A DNA stretch of 64,000 nt. Source: Desulfobacter postgatei 2ac9. GTDB lineage: Bacteria; Desulfobacterota; Desulfobacteria; Desulfobacterales; Desulfobacteraceae. Numbering within the stretch: position 1 is the first letter of the stretch; every line of letters starts with the position of its first letter. A model generated the notes under the pieces. It was not told the DNA's origin. It did not search any database and saw nothing but the letters and a program-made list of their open reading frames with translations. The position numbers and the translations under genes are program-made. Positions 28,039 through 37,274 of the stretch are shown piece by piece. The stretch lies in assembly GCF_000233695.2 (NCBI RefSeq), contig NZ_CM001488.1, positions 3,707,601-3,771,600 of the forward strand. Reading direction: 5' to 3'.

Positions 28039-29853
28039 TCAGCTGGGAAACATGTCGTCTTCAATCTCTACAGCTACGGCGCTTGTGTTCAGCAGTGCCG
28101 CAAACCGGCCCAGAGTGATGGGCAGTACCGTCTGGGCATAAAATTCAAGACTTTTGATGACTCCCTGGTAAAAGGGAATATCTTTCTTTTTGGCCTTTTC
28201 AAGGTTTTGGGCAGCGGTCACGGCGCGCCACAGCAGCATCCATGCAAAAACGGTGTCACCGGTGGCATCCTGGAACGGATGGGCGTTGGCAAAGGCGGCA
28301 AGCACTTTGGGACCCATGGCGGTGGTGCCCATGTGGATGGCCACTTCAGCTAATTTTTTTACCACCTCTTCAACCTTGGTCGCCGCTTTTTCAAGTATCG
28401 GAATATCCTTGGCCCGGGCAATGGTCGTCTCCATTTCACCGAACAGATCCATGACGGGCTTGCCCTTGTTCATGCCAAGTTTTCGGCCTAGAAGATCCAT
28501 GGCCTGGATGCCGTTGGTTCCTTCGTAGATCATGGTTATCCTGACATCTCGCAGCAACTGGGCCATGGGGTACTCTTCGATGAATCCGTAACCGCCGTAA
28601 ACCTGCATGCCCTGGGAACAGACCTCAAAGGCCCGGTCTGTGACATACCCCTTGGCAATGGGGGTGAGGACTTCAACAAAGCCGTGGTATTTGGCTTTTT
28701 CTTCGTCGGTTGCCGCATACTTGGACATGTCAATGCAGTAATGGACATAGTAGATCAAGGTACGCATGGCTTCGACATTGGACTTCATCACCATGAGCTG
28801 GCGTCGCACATCAGGATGGCGAAAAATGGGAACTGCCGGGGCCCCAGGATTCATGATCTCCGTCAGGTTCCGGCCCTGGATACGGTTTTTTGCATAATCC
28901 AGGGCATACATATAGGCTGCACCGGCACAGGCAAAGCCCTGGACTCCTACGAGTAAGCGGGCAGCGTTCATCATGAGAAACATGGCTTTCATGCCCTTGT
29001 TTTCTTCGCCTAAAAGGGTGCCCACGCAGTTGCCTCTGGTCCCTAAAGACAAGGAGCAGGTTGAGTTTCCGTGGATGCCCATTTTATGCTCAATGCCGGT
29101 GCAGATGACATCGTTGAATTGCCCCAAAGACCCGTCTTTGTTAACTCTGTATTTCGGAACCAGGAATAATGAGATGCCTCTTGTGCCGGCAGGTGCCCCT
29201 TCAATGCGCGCTAATACGGGATGGATGATATTTTCTGCCAGATCGTGTTCGCCGCCGGAAATAAAAATTTTTTCACCCACAATGTTGTAAGTGCCGTCGG
29301 CATTAGGGATGGCTTTGGTGGTCAGTGCCCCGACATCGGATCCGGCCTCGGGTTCGGTGAGCAGCATGGTGCCGGTCCATTTTCCGGTGTACATGTTTTT
29401 AAGATAGGTCTTTTTCTGTGCTTCGGTACCAAAATGTTCAATAAGATGACCTGCACCCTGGGTGAGGGTGCAGTAGATCATGAACGGGTAGTTGGCCCCG
29501 TTGAAATATTCGGCTGTTGCCGCGGCAACGGTGAAAGGCATCCCCTGGCCGCCCCATTGGGGATCTTCGGTGGGGGCCAGCCATTCACCTTCATTGAACA
29601 GATCAAATACGCGCTTGAAAGAGGCTGGCGTGGTGACCTTGCCGTTTTCAAGTGTGCAGCCTGTCTCATCCCCTTCCTTGTTTATGGGCAGCAGCTCTTT
29701 AATCGCCAGATTTTTTGCCTCTTTAATCACCATATCAATGGTTTTTTTGTTAAAGTCGGCGTAATTGTCGTTCAGTTCTGAAAGGGTATGCGCCTCAAGG
29801 ATTTCGTGAACGACAAAATCAATGTCCCGCTGGTCGGAAATTAGCTGTGCCAT
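28039..29853 (-). CDS. Acyl-CoA dehydrogenase (long ~600-residue type)
   Basis: A 604-residue flavoprotein with the acyl-CoA dehydrogenase fold plus an extra C-terminal domain, like the DUF-extended enzymes common in sulfate-reducing and other fatty-acid/aromatic degraders. Visible are GTMLLTEPEAGSDVGALTT (FAD/substrate region, about 158-176), GEKIFISGGEHDLAENIIH, EHKMGIHGNSTCSL, and the C-terminal part QVYGGYGFIEEYPMAQLLRDVRITMIYEGTNGIQ with its Glu base. It forms 2,3-enoyl-CoA with electrons passed to ETF. AGGAGGAG precedes the ATG; a palindromic operator-like site lies just upstream. Confidence 0.92.
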   Translation of the reverse strand: MAQLISDQRDIDFVVHEILEAHTLSELNDNYADFNKKTIDMVIKEAKNLAIKELLPINKEGDETGCTLENGKVTTPASFKRVFDLFNEGEWLAPTEDPQWGGQGMPFTVAAATAEYFNGANYPFMIYCTLTQGAGHLIEHFGTEAQKKTYLKNMYTGKWTGTMLLTEPEAGSDVGALTTKAIPNADGTYNIVGEKIFISGGEHDLAENIIHPVLARIEGAPAGTRGISLFLVPKYRVNKDGSLGQFNDVICTGIEHKMGIHGNSTCSLSLGTRGNCVGTLLGEENKGMKAMFLMMNAARLLVGVQGFACAGAAYMYALDYAKNRIQGRNLTEIMNPGAPAVPIFRHPDVRRQLMVMKSNVEAMRTLIYYVHYCIDMSKYAATDEEKAKYHGFVEVLTPIAKGYVTDRAFEVCSQGMQVYGGYGFIEEYPMAQLLRDVRITMIYEGTNGIQAMDLLGRKLGMNKGKPVMDLFGEMETTIARAKDIPILEKAATKVEEVVKKLAEVAIHMGTTAMGPKVLAAFANAHPFQDATGDTVFAWMLLWRAVTAAQNLEKAKKKDIPFYQGVIKSLEFYAQTVLPITLGRFAALLNTSAVAVEIEDDMFPS

Positions 29854-29873
29854 GTCTCCTCCTCACTATGGAA

Positions 29874-29891
29874 AATGAATTATCATTCATT
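29874..29891 (-). promoter_or_regulatory. Putative TetR/FadR-type operator
   Basis: The palindrome AATGAATtatcATTCATT lies about 21-38 bp upstream of the acyl-CoA dehydrogenase start, overlapping where its promoter or leader should be. Fatty-acid degradation genes are often controlled by TetR-family repressors that bind TGAATGA-type inverted repeats, so this could be such a site. No regulator gene is beside it. Confidence 0.5.
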
Positions 29892-29958
29892 GCATTGATT
29901 AGGTTCCTTAGTCAAGAAATTTTTACAAACCAAGGCAATGCTGATATAACGTTCCACC

Positions 29959-30444
29959 ATGGAAAAGATACTGATTTCAGCCTGTCTTCTGGGACAGCCG
30001 GTGCGCTATGACGGCAGGTCCTGTCCCTTTAAATGCTCACTCATTGACCTGTGGCAGGCCAAAGGGTTGCTGGTTCCGGTCTGTCCGGAAATGGACGGTG
30101 GCCTTCCCGTACCCCGGCCGCCGGCAGAGATCTCCCCGGGCGGTGGTCCTGGGGTGTGGGCGGGAACGGCCCGGGTGACGACTCGGCAGGTCGATGTAAC
30201 GGCGTTTTTTATCAAAGGCGCACAGGCCGCTTTGGACAAAGCTGTTGCCTGTGGTATCAAAACGGCCCTTTTAAAACAAAAGAGTCCGTCCTGCGGAAGT
30301 TGCCGGATCTATGACGGCAGTTTCAGCCGGTCTCTTGTGGCGGGTATGGGTGTGACAACCGCATTTTTAAGACAGAACGGTATTATGGTGTTTGGTGAGG
30401 ATCAGATAAATCAATTGCCACAGGCCATTGCCCACAACAAATAA
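29959..30444 (+). CDS. DUF523 family protein
   Basis: A 161-residue protein of the DUF523 family: start ILISACLLGQPVRYDG (about 4-19), VCPEMDGGLPVPRPPAEI (about 47-64), and ALLKQKSPSCGSCRIYDG (about 105-122). The conserved cysteines suggest a metal or Fe-S site, but no function is established. The next gene starts 34 bp after its stop, so the two are probably co-transcribed. Confidence 0.85.
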   Translation: MEKILISACLLGQPVRYDGRSCPFKCSLIDLWQAKGLLVPVCPEMDGGLPVPRPPAEISPGGGPGVWAGTARVTTRQVDVTAFFIKGAQAALDKAVACGIKTALLKQKSPSCGSCRIYDGSFSRSLVAGMGVTTAFLRQNGIMVFGEDQINQLPQAIAHNK

Positions 30445-30478
30445 AGAAACCGGGGCTGCCCGGGGGGGAGAAAGTCTT

Positions 30479-31321
30479 ATGCCGGACATCATAGTAGATT
30501 CCTGGGGCATGCTCCAGGAGGAATTGTTTAAAGGTGCCTGGAATGATGCCATTCAAAGGTACCGGCCACCCTTTGTGTACCGGGGGCTGTCCGATGCATC
30601 CTACCGCCTTGAAACCTCCTTGATGCGTCTGGGCGGACCGTTCTGGTCCCTTGAAAAGCACCTGCTGCGTAATTTCCGTAAATATTCCAGGGCCCAGGGG
30701 CGGGAAGAGCCTGATTCCTTCTGGCACCTTCTGGCTGTGGCCCAGCACCACGGGCTGCCCACCCGCCTCATGGACTGGACCTATTCACCCTATATTGCCC
30801 TCCACTTTGCCCTGGCCAACCTTGAGCGGTTTGACCTGGACGGGGTGATCTGGCGGATAAATTATGAACAGGTCCATGAGCGGTTGCCTTCCGAACTTAA
30901 AGGACAACTGGCCGCAGAAGGGGCCCAGGCGTTTACCGTGGAGCTGCTCACCAGTATCGGCCAGGAAAGGCCGGACTGTCATGCAGGGGAAAAAACCTTT
31001 CATCAGTATGTTGAAACCTTAACCCAGTTTGATGCCCTGGGCGGGTCCGAGGAGTTCCTGCTCTTTTTTGAGCCGCCATCCATTGACGAACGCATCGTGA
31101 ACCAATATGCGCTTTTTTCGGTCATGCCCAATCCATGCCGGGTAATTGATGACTGGCTGAACCGTCATGCCGACCTTTTCCAGCGCATCATTATTCCCGC
31201 GAACCTTAAATGGGAATGCCGGGATAAACTGGATCTGTGCAATATCACGGAGCGTGTGCTGTTTCCCGGCCTTGACGGGCTGGGGTCCTGGTTGAAGCGT
31301 CATTACAGCCCCAAAAAATGA
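30479..31321 (+). CDS. FRG domain protein
   Basis: A 280-residue protein from ATG at 30479, which has GGGGGGAG 7 nt upstream (an alternative TTG at 30428 overlaps the previous gene and lacks a site). It carries the FRG motif region: PPFVYRGLSD (about 29-38), LLRNFRKYS, and the conserved FWHLLAVAQHHGLPTRLMDWTYSPYIALHFAL (about 80-112). FRG domains are widespread, named for a Phe-Arg-Gly-type motif (here YRG), and sometimes associated with phage defence or toxin-like loci. Its neighbours are ordinary metabolism genes, so its role is unknown. Confidence 0.85.
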   Translation: MPDIIVDSWGMLQEELFKGAWNDAIQRYRPPFVYRGLSDASYRLETSLMRLGGPFWSLEKHLLRNFRKYSRAQGREEPDSFWHLLAVAQHHGLPTRLMDWTYSPYIALHFALANLERFDLDGVIWRINYEQVHERLPSELKGQLAAEGAQAFTVELLTSIGQERPDCHAGEKTFHQYVETLTQFDALGGSEEFLLFFEPPSIDERIVNQYALFSVMPNPCRVIDDWLNRHADLFQRIIIPANLKWECRDKLDLCNITERVLFPGLDGLGSWLKRHYSPKK

Positions 31322-31328
31322 TCCGCCA

Positions 31329-32093
31329 CTAAACCGGGTCCAGGGAAAGGACCCGGATTTTATTTCCTGATGCCTGCCATTTGAGATCAAAGTCAAACAG
31401 CCGGATACCGTATACACGATTTTCTTGCGGCACATCCGTCCTGATGTCTCTTTCCAAATTGGGAAGATGAGCATCGAAATAAGCAGGCCGCGGATCATTT
31501 TCCAGCACCTGGGTAATGATGGGCATCAGATTGGGGATTGCCTTTTCCTTTTCCTGGAGCTGTGTGGCTGCCATGTCTGAAAAACTCACCTGACAACGCT
31601 TGTTGTCCGGAGCCGGTGCAAAACCGTCCCGGGCAGTGTCCAACCGGTCTGAATAGGGCAGATAGGGTTTAATGTCCAGAACAGGGGTTTGATCCAGGAT
31701 ATCCACACCGGTCAGGTGAAGCACCGGTCCTTTGGGTGTAGATTCAATGCCTTCAAGCCGGACACAGGAGATGCCGATGGGGTTGGGCCGGAACGGGGAA
31801 CGGGAGGCAAATACGCCGACCTTTTTATTTCCCCCAAGGCGCGGGGGGCGTACCATGGAAGACCATTTTCCATTCTTTTTCACAACCTTGTGAAAAACAA
31901 AAACCAGCCAGATATGGGAAAATTGTTCAAGTCCTCTGACAGCCTCGGGCCTTGCAAATTCAGGAAAAAATTCAAGCATCCCCGGTGCCTTGGCCGCAAG
32001 GTTGGGCTGCCGGGGAATGCCGAATTTCTCCTTGAAACAGGTGTGGATCACACCAATGGGTTCTATATGGACGGGTTCTAAATGGACGGCCAC
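31329..32093 (-). CDS. trmO: tRNA (t6A37) N6-methyltransferase TrmO (TsaA/YaeB)
   Basis: A 254-residue protein with the TrmO/UPF0066 beta-barrel: IEPIGVIHTCFKEKFGIPRQP (about 11-31), GLEQFSHIWLVFVFH (about 57-71), GVFASRSPFRPNPIGISCVRLEGI (about 98-121) and DILDQTPVLDIKPYLPYSD. It methylates N6 of t6A37 in tRNA with SAM. The C-terminal domain (DFDLKWQA, IRVLSLDPV) is also typical. The GTG start overlaps the pepF end by 16 bp. It faces the FRG gene convergently with a 7-bp gap. Confidence 0.92.
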   Translation of the reverse strand: MAVHLEPVHIEPIGVIHTCFKEKFGIPRQPNLAAKAPGMLEFFPEFARPEAVRGLEQFSHIWLVFVFHKVVKKNGKWSSMVRPPRLGGNKKVGVFASRSPFRPNPIGISCVRLEGIESTPKGPVLHLTGVDILDQTPVLDIKPYLPYSDRLDTARDGFAPAPDNKRCQVSFSDMAATQLQEKEKAIPNLMPIITQVLENDPRPAYFDAHLPNLERDIRTDVPQENRVYGIRLFDFDLKWQASGNKIRVLSLDPV

Positions 32094-33889
32094 AGGGTTT
32101 CCAGTTCTCTGATCCGTGATTCAAAATGAGATGCCGCCGCCTGCACCGGGGTAATGGTAGCCATGTCCACTCCCGCCACCCTGAGTTCGTCAATGGGAAA
32201 CATGGCGCCCCCGAGTTTGAGAAAGTCAAGGTAATCGTCCACGGCAGCCTTACCCTTGTCTGTTATGCGCTGGGCTATTCCTAAGGCTGCCGCAAGACCC
32301 GTGGCATATTTATAAACATAAAAGGAAGAATAAAAATGGGGGATGCGCAGGCATTCCAGGGTAAGGGCCTCGTCAATGATCATGTTATCGCCGAAATATA
32401 CGGATAAAAGGTCTTTATATACGGAGGTGAAGGTTTTAATGGTCAGGGGCTGGTTTTCTCCTGCCAGGCCATGGATGATATGTTCAAATTCGGCAAACAT
32501 GGTCTGGCGGAAAAATGTGCCGCGGATATTGTCGATCTCCCGGTTCAGTATGTAGGCCTTCATTTTGGGATCATCCTTGTATTTTTCCAGAAGATGCCGG
32601 GCCAGAAGCGCCTCGTTCAGGGTGGATGCCACCTCGGCCACAAAAATCGTGTAACCGTGGGTGGGGTAAGGCTGGGCTTTGTTGGCAAGAAAGGAGTGCA
32701 TGGAATGCCCTGCCTCGTGAATCAGCGTGAACAGGCTGTTAATGGAATTGGGATCATAGTTGAGCAGGATATAGGGGTTGGAATCGTAACACCCCGAAGA
32801 GTAGGCGCCGCTTTGTTTGCCTTTGTTTTCATATCTGTCCACCCAGCCCTGAAGCAACCCCTGCTCCAGGGTGCGGCAATAGTCCCGGCCTAAGGGTTCA
32901 AGAGCCTCAATGCAGGTCGCAACCGCCTGTTCATAGTCCATGTGGAAGTCAATATCAGGGACAAGCTGTACATAGGTGTCGTACATGTGCAGGTCGTCAA
33001 CACCCAGGGCCTGTTTTCTGAAATCAAGGTATCGGTAAAGGGGTGAAAATGATTTTTTTACATTGATAATCAGGTTGTCATACACATCTTCCGGGACGTT
33101 GTCCGCAAACAGGGCAGATTTTCGTGCCGAATCAAAATGCCTCGCCCTTGCCCAGAATAGATCCTTTTTTACTGAGGCGCCTAATGTAGCGGCAATGGTG
33201 TGCCTGTGGTCATGGTATGTCTGGTAATACTGTTCAAAGACCGTTTTGCGAAAGCTTCTCTCTTTATTTCCCAGAAAAGTGATAAAGTTTCCGTGGGTCA
33301 AAGGCAGTACGTCTCCTGCAGGTGTTTTTACCCTACCGAAATTGAGATCTGCATTGTCCAACTGAGAAAAAATTCTTTGGGGGGCACTTAAGCTTTCGCC
33401 GGCCATTGCCAGGAGCTGTTCGGTTGGTGCATCCCTTGTGTGGGGAATGTACCGGATCATCTGTTCCAGGTAAAACCGGTATGGTTTAAATGCTTCTTTA
33501 TCGAGAAGTCTCGTCAGTTGATCTAAGGGCATGGCCTGAATTTCAGGTGAAATAAAGCTTGAGGCCTCCCCGATGCGGGTGTAAAGATTGGAGGCGCGCT
33601 GGAAAAGACCTTCATTGTCCGACTGGGTTTTATCTTCATCGTTTTTCAGGTGGGAAAATGTATACAAAGCGTCCATATCCCGACTGACACCGTGGTCGAA
33701 CTCAATGCAGGCTAAAAGGATATCAGGTCCCTGGGAAAGGGTTCCCTTGAAATTTTCATAGGTGGGTATTTTTTTTTCCAGCGCCTGGAAAAGCGATTCC
33801 CACGCCCCGATGCTTTGAAACATCGGGGACAGATCCCAGCAGTCACTTTGAAGGACCTCTTTTCTCGGGGTGTCGGGCTGATGAACCAT
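32078..33889 (-). CDS. pepF: Oligoendopeptidase F (M3 zinc metallopeptidase)
   Basis: About 603 residues from the ATG at 33889, which has AGGAG 7 nt upstream; the frame continues to 33961 but runs into the proA end without support. The M3 zinc motif LIHEAGHSMHSFLA (HExxH) is at about residue 390, with the third ligand Glu in VAEVASTLNEALL. The N-terminal helical M3B domain includes TFSHLKNDED. It cleaves cytosolic oligopeptides. It lies between proA and trmO on the same strand. Confidence 0.93.
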   Translation of the reverse strand: MVHQPDTPRKEVLQSDCWDLSPMFQSIGAWESLFQALEKKIPTYENFKGTLSQGPDILLACIEFDHGVSRDMDALYTFSHLKNDEDKTQSDNEGLFQRASNLYTRIGEASSFISPEIQAMPLDQLTRLLDKEAFKPYRFYLEQMIRYIPHTRDAPTEQLLAMAGESLSAPQRIFSQLDNADLNFGRVKTPAGDVLPLTHGNFITFLGNKERSFRKTVFEQYYQTYHDHRHTIAATLGASVKKDLFWARARHFDSARKSALFADNVPEDVYDNLIINVKKSFSPLYRYLDFRKQALGVDDLHMYDTYVQLVPDIDFHMDYEQAVATCIEALEPLGRDYCRTLEQGLLQGWVDRYENKGKQSGAYSSGCYDSNPYILLNYDPNSINSLFTLIHEAGHSMHSFLANKAQPYPTHGYTIFVAEVASTLNEALLARHLLEKYKDDPKMKAYILNREIDNIRGTFFRQTMFAEFEHIIHGLAGENQPLTIKTFTSVYKDLLSVYFGDNMIIDEALTLECLRIPHFYSSFYVYKYATGLAAALGIAQRITDKGKAAVDDYLDFLKLGGAMFPIDELRVAGVDMATITPVQAAASHFESRIRELETLWPSI

Positions 33890-33926
33890 AAAAAACTCCT
33901 TTGGCTGGTCGATAAAATAGTGTTGA

Positions 33927-35183
33927 TCAGGTCCTGATCTGCCCGTTCCCCCAGGCCACAAATTTAGTGGTGGTCAGCTCTTTTATGCCCATGGGGCCGT
34001 AGGCGTGCAACTTGGAGGTGGATATGCCGATCTCAGCGCCCAGGCCCAGCTGGCCCCCGTCATTGAACCGGGTGGATGCATTGACAATGACAAGGGATGC
34101 GTCCACTTCCCGGATAAATCGCCGGGACCGGTTCAGATCCGTTGTGATGATTACTTCGGTGTGATTGGAGCCGTAGGCCGCGATATGGGCCATGGCATCA
34201 TCCATGTCCTTAACCACCTTGACGGCCAGAATCAGATCCTGGTATTCCATGGGCCAGTCCGCTTCGGTGGCGGGAACGGCATCAGGCAGTATTTCGCAGG
34301 TTTTCGGGCACCCTTTAAGAGTGACACCGGCCTGGGTCAGTGCCTTGTGGACCATGGGCAAAAATTGTTGCGCCACACCTTCATGAACCAGCAGGGTTTC
34401 CAGGGCATTGCATACCCCGGGCCGCTGGGCCTTGGCATTGAGTACGATGCTCACGCCCATCTCCAGGTCCGCCAGCTCATCCACATAGGCGTGGCAGACC
34501 CCTTTGTAATGCTTGAGAACTGGGATGCTCGAGGCTGCCACCACATGGCGGATCAGACCTTCTCCACCCCGGGGGATGATCAGGTCGATATATTCTTCCT
34601 GCTTGAGCATGATATCCACGGCAGCCCGGTCCGATGTGGGGATGACTTGAACTGCGCCGGCCGGCAGGCCTTGAGTGGAAATACCCTGCTCAATGGCCCG
34701 GGCCAGGGCCTGGTTGGAGTGAATCGCTTCGGAACCGCCCCGCAGGATCACGGCATTACCGGCCTTCAGGCACAGACCTGCGGCATCCACGGTGACATTG
34801 GGCCTTGATTCGTAGATAATACCGATAACCCCCAACGGAATGCGCATTCTGGCCATTTCAAGACCGTTGGGCCGGATGGAGGAATCCGATAAGGTGCCCA
34901 CGGGATCTTCCAGGCCCGCCACATATTCCAGCCCTTCGACCATCCCGTCCAATACCTTATCGGTAATGGTCAGCCGGTCGATCATGGCATCGGACAACCC
35001 GTTTTTCCGGGCCGCTGCCACATCCTTTGCGTTTTCCGCCTGGATGACCTCTTTATTCTTTTCCAACTGCCGGGCAATGGCAAAAAGCGCCCTGTTTTTC
35101 TGTTCCGCAGACAGGGTTGCCATAATGCGGGCTGCTGCCCTGGCCTGTTTGGCAATTTGAATGATCTGATTTTCCAAAGACAT
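33927..35183 (-). CDS. proA: Gamma-glutamyl phosphate reductase
   Basis: A 418-residue aldehyde-dehydrogenase-fold enzyme that reduces gamma-glutamyl phosphate to the semialdehyde in proline synthesis. Motifs: IPLGVIGIIYESRPNVTVDAA, LKAGNAVILRGGSEA, LIIPRGGEGLIRHV and the catalytic Cys region AQRPGVCNALETLLVH (about 270-285), then FNDGGQLGLGAEIGIST. An AAGGAGAACC site precedes the ATG. It follows proB after 35 bp, completing the first two steps of the pathway. Confidence 0.97.
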   Translation of the reverse strand: MSLENQIIQIAKQARAAARIMATLSAEQKNRALFAIARQLEKNKEVIQAENAKDVAAARKNGLSDAMIDRLTITDKVLDGMVEGLEYVAGLEDPVGTLSDSSIRPNGLEMARMRIPLGVIGIIYESRPNVTVDAAGLCLKAGNAVILRGGSEAIHSNQALARAIEQGISTQGLPAGAVQVIPTSDRAAVDIMLKQEEYIDLIIPRGGEGLIRHVVAASSIPVLKHYKGVCHAYVDELADLEMGVSIVLNAKAQRPGVCNALETLLVHEGVAQQFLPMVHKALTQAGVTLKGCPKTCEILPDAVPATEADWPMEYQDLILAVKVVKDMDDAMAHIAAYGSNHTEVIITTDLNRSRRFIREVDASLVIVNASTRFNDGGQLGLGAEIGISTSKLHAYGPMGIKELTTTKFVAWGNGQIRT

Positions 35184-35218
35184 AGAATGGTTCTCCTTTA
35201 TGTTTATCCCGAAATCAG

Positions 35219-36373
35219 TTATGAGCGGGCATCATCCGGGTATGCGGTGATCATCAGATTATCCCTGTGAATCACCTCGTCATAGGATATAAAACCTAAC
35301 CGTTTCTTAATCTGGCTGGTCTTGCAGCCCATGATTTTTAATATATCCGAGGCACTGTAATTGACCAGACCCATGCCCAGGACCACGTTGTCCTCTGTAA
35401 TGAATTCCACTGGGTCACCCACCTCAAAATAGTCTTCCACCCGGGTAATACCTGAAGGTAAAAGGCTTTTTCCCTGTTCCACCACGGCTTTCTGGGCGCC
35501 TTTGTCTATGGTGATTCGGCCCTTGGCCTGCAGGGTCAGGCCGATCCAGTTTTTCCTGGATGAAGGCTTTTGACCATTGGGGACAAAATAGGTGCCGGTA
35601 TAATTATTGTCCGCAATTTTGACCAGGATATCCTGTTCCAGGCCACAGGCAATGATCATGGGGATGCCTGCCGCAGTCAGCTTTTTGGCGGCGCTTATTT
35701 TGGTGCCCATGCCCCCTGTACCCAAGGGCCCTGCAATCTTTCCGGCCATGGCCTCGATATCGCTGCCCATGGTGGTTACCTCTCTGATAAGCTGGGCATC
35801 GTCATGGACCCGGGGATCTTTGTTGTACAGGCCGCCGATATCGGTCAGATTGATCATCAGATCAGCGTTAAGCAGCATGGTGATCATGGCGCCCAGGTTG
35901 TCGTTGTCCCCGAATTGCAGGGATTTCACAGCCACGGTGTCATTTTCATTGATAATGGGCAGCACCTTCCATTCCAGGAGCGTACTCAGGGTGTTCCTGG
36001 CATTTAGATACCGGACCCGGTCGCACAAATCGCCTCTGGTCAGAAGAATCTGGGCCACTTTCCGGCCGCAGTGCTCCATGGCCTTTTCCCATTCACGGAT
36101 CAGATCGGCCTGGCCGATGGCGCAAACCGCCTGGCGTTTGGGGGTTTCCGACGGCCTTTTTTTCAGACCGATTTTTTTAACGCCCGCAGCCATGGCCCCG
36201 GAGGAGACAAGGATCACTTCTATGCCCCGGTCATGGAGTAGACAGATCTGGCTTGCAATGCTGTTGATGATATGAATATTGAGGCTGTTTTTCCGGGTCA
36301 GCACCCCTGAACCCACTTTGACCACAATGCGTTTGCATGTGATCCGGGCTGAAAATTGCTGGTCGGTGTTCAT
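35219..36373 (-). CDS. proB: Glutamate 5-kinase
   Basis: A 384-residue protein: amino-acid kinase domain with VVKVGSGVLT (about 17-26), VSSGAMAAG (about 58-66), NENDTVAV and FGDNDNLGAMI, GTGGMGTKISAAKKLTAAG, and a C-terminal PUA domain (about 290-370, beginning GRITIDKGAQKAV). It phosphorylates glutamate to start proline synthesis and is usually feedback-inhibited by proline. It heads the proB-proA pair, with pepF and trmO downstream. Confidence 0.97.
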   Translation of the reverse strand: MNTDQQFSARITCKRIVVKVGSGVLTRKNSLNIHIINSIASQICLLHDRGIEVILVSSGAMAAGVKKIGLKKRPSETPKRQAVCAIGQADLIREWEKAMEHCGRKVAQILLTRGDLCDRVRYLNARNTLSTLLEWKVLPIINENDTVAVKSLQFGDNDNLGAMITMLLNADLMINLTDIGGLYNKDPRVHDDAQLIREVTTMGSDIEAMAGKIAGPLGTGGMGTKISAAKKLTAAGIPMIIACGLEQDILVKIADNNYTGTYFVPNGQKPSSRKNWIGLTLQAKGRITIDKGAQKAVVEQGKSLLPSGITRVEDYFEVGDPVEFITEDNVVLGMGLVNYSASDILKIMGCKTSQIKKRLGFISYDEVIHRDNLMITAYPDDARS

Positions 36374-36575
36374 TGTATGTTCCAGGTTTTAAAAAAGGCG
36401 GCAACGGGCCGCACACTAATCGTCTTTATAGACACCCAATAATGGGCCAAAAATTAAACCATAGCGCGAATGATTGCAAGGTATGATTTTTTAGGTTGCA
36501 TAGTCTTTGTGATGGAAAAGGCAAAATATAGCTGGTACATTGATTGCCTGAAAATTTTGGGGCAAAGATAAATGA

Positions 36576-36866
36576 AGGGTTCTGGTAAATATTTTAAGCC
36601 CCCACCCCTTCCTGTTCTGGATCACCGTTGGTGTACCCGTGGCGTCCAAGGCCTGGCAGATTCATCCCGGGGGTGCCATTGGATTTGTGACCGGTTTCTA
36701 TCTGCTGCTTGTGGGCTCCAAACTGGCCCTGGCCTTTGTGGTGGCCAGGACCCGCAGTTTTTTAACCGGTGCCACCTACGTCTGGACCATGCGGGTGCTG
36801 GGTCTTTTTCTGTGTTGTTTTGCCTGGGGGCTTGGCCGGGAGGGGGCAGGGCTTCTGGGGTTGTGA
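36576..36866 (+). pseudogene. C-terminal remnant of a LysE-family exporter
   Basis: The frame from 36576 (just after an in-frame TGA) to the TGA at 36866 reads NILSPHPFLFWITVG, then HPGGAIGFVTGFYLL and two hydrophobic helices, ending RVLGLFLCCFAWGLG. This matches the second half of LysE/RhtB-type amino-acid exporters (the N-x-L-x-P motif and last three membrane segments). The first half with its start and ribosome site is missing, so the gene is truncated. Confidence 0.7.
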
Positions 36867-37233
36867 GCATTTCCAGGGCAATCGCATTTAACTTGCTTGC
36901 AGTTTTAATGTTAAACAGTAAAGGGTTACCCCAAGATATTGTCAAAACTATTAATAATAGTGGGTTTGAAATTCCACATTGAGGACATTTCGATATCGAT
37001 GTAGTCCACAGTGAGAATTGGAAATGATCGCATCCACAATACTTCTGCTATTGAATGCTGTTTTGAAATAAGCCTGGGCGACTGATAATACCATCATTGG
37101 ATGCTTTCAGTTTCTCAACGTTTCCAAATTTCATATTTACATCAAGTTGGTTGACTGATATTGAAATACCATCCTTATTTCCATTTTTTATTAGGATGAT
37201 ATTACAGACTCGGACTCTAATAAAAAAACTACA
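36867..37233 (-). pseudogene. Zinc-ribbon protein remnant
   Basis: Minus-strand frame beginning near 37233 with protein-like sequence (NIILIKNGNKDGISISVNQL, then NVEKLKASNDGI), interrupted by TAG at 37048-37050 and continuing QKYCGCDHFQFSLW and KCPQCG, which form a plausible CxC...CxxC zinc site. There is no start codon with a ribosome site, and the 5' end stops at the edge of the AT-rich island. It is probably a fragment truncated when the island arrived. The 409-bp gap holds nothing else obvious. Confidence 0.35.
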
Positions 37234-37240
37234 TTACCAT

Positions 37241-37251
37241 TCTGTTAGCGT
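37241..37251 (+). repeat. Left 11-bp inverted repeat of the AT-rich island
   Basis: TCTGTTAGCGT here is the exact reverse complement of ACGCTAACAGA at 39647-39657. The G-TT-AGCG/CGCTAAC layout is like that of the cassette ends near 53000-62000 (G-TT tag at the start, complementary tag ending AAC after the gene), although no clear hairpin attC follows on the right. Confidence 0.55.
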
Positions 37252-37274
37252 TTGGGGCATAAAGCGAGGATATC

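Noticed and set aside
36572-36982. Plus-strand 136-codon frame starting ATG at 36572
   Set aside because: It is out of frame with the clear LysE helices in the same DNA and has a Cys/His/Arg-rich, non-protein-like composition.
37150-37240. Resemblance of the sequence before the AT-rich island (AAAAAAACTACAT) to the attC-like modules A, C and F
   Set aside because: Only about a dozen bases match well, and the same stretch reads as the start of a zinc-ribbon gene remnant on the minus strand, so common origin is doubtful.
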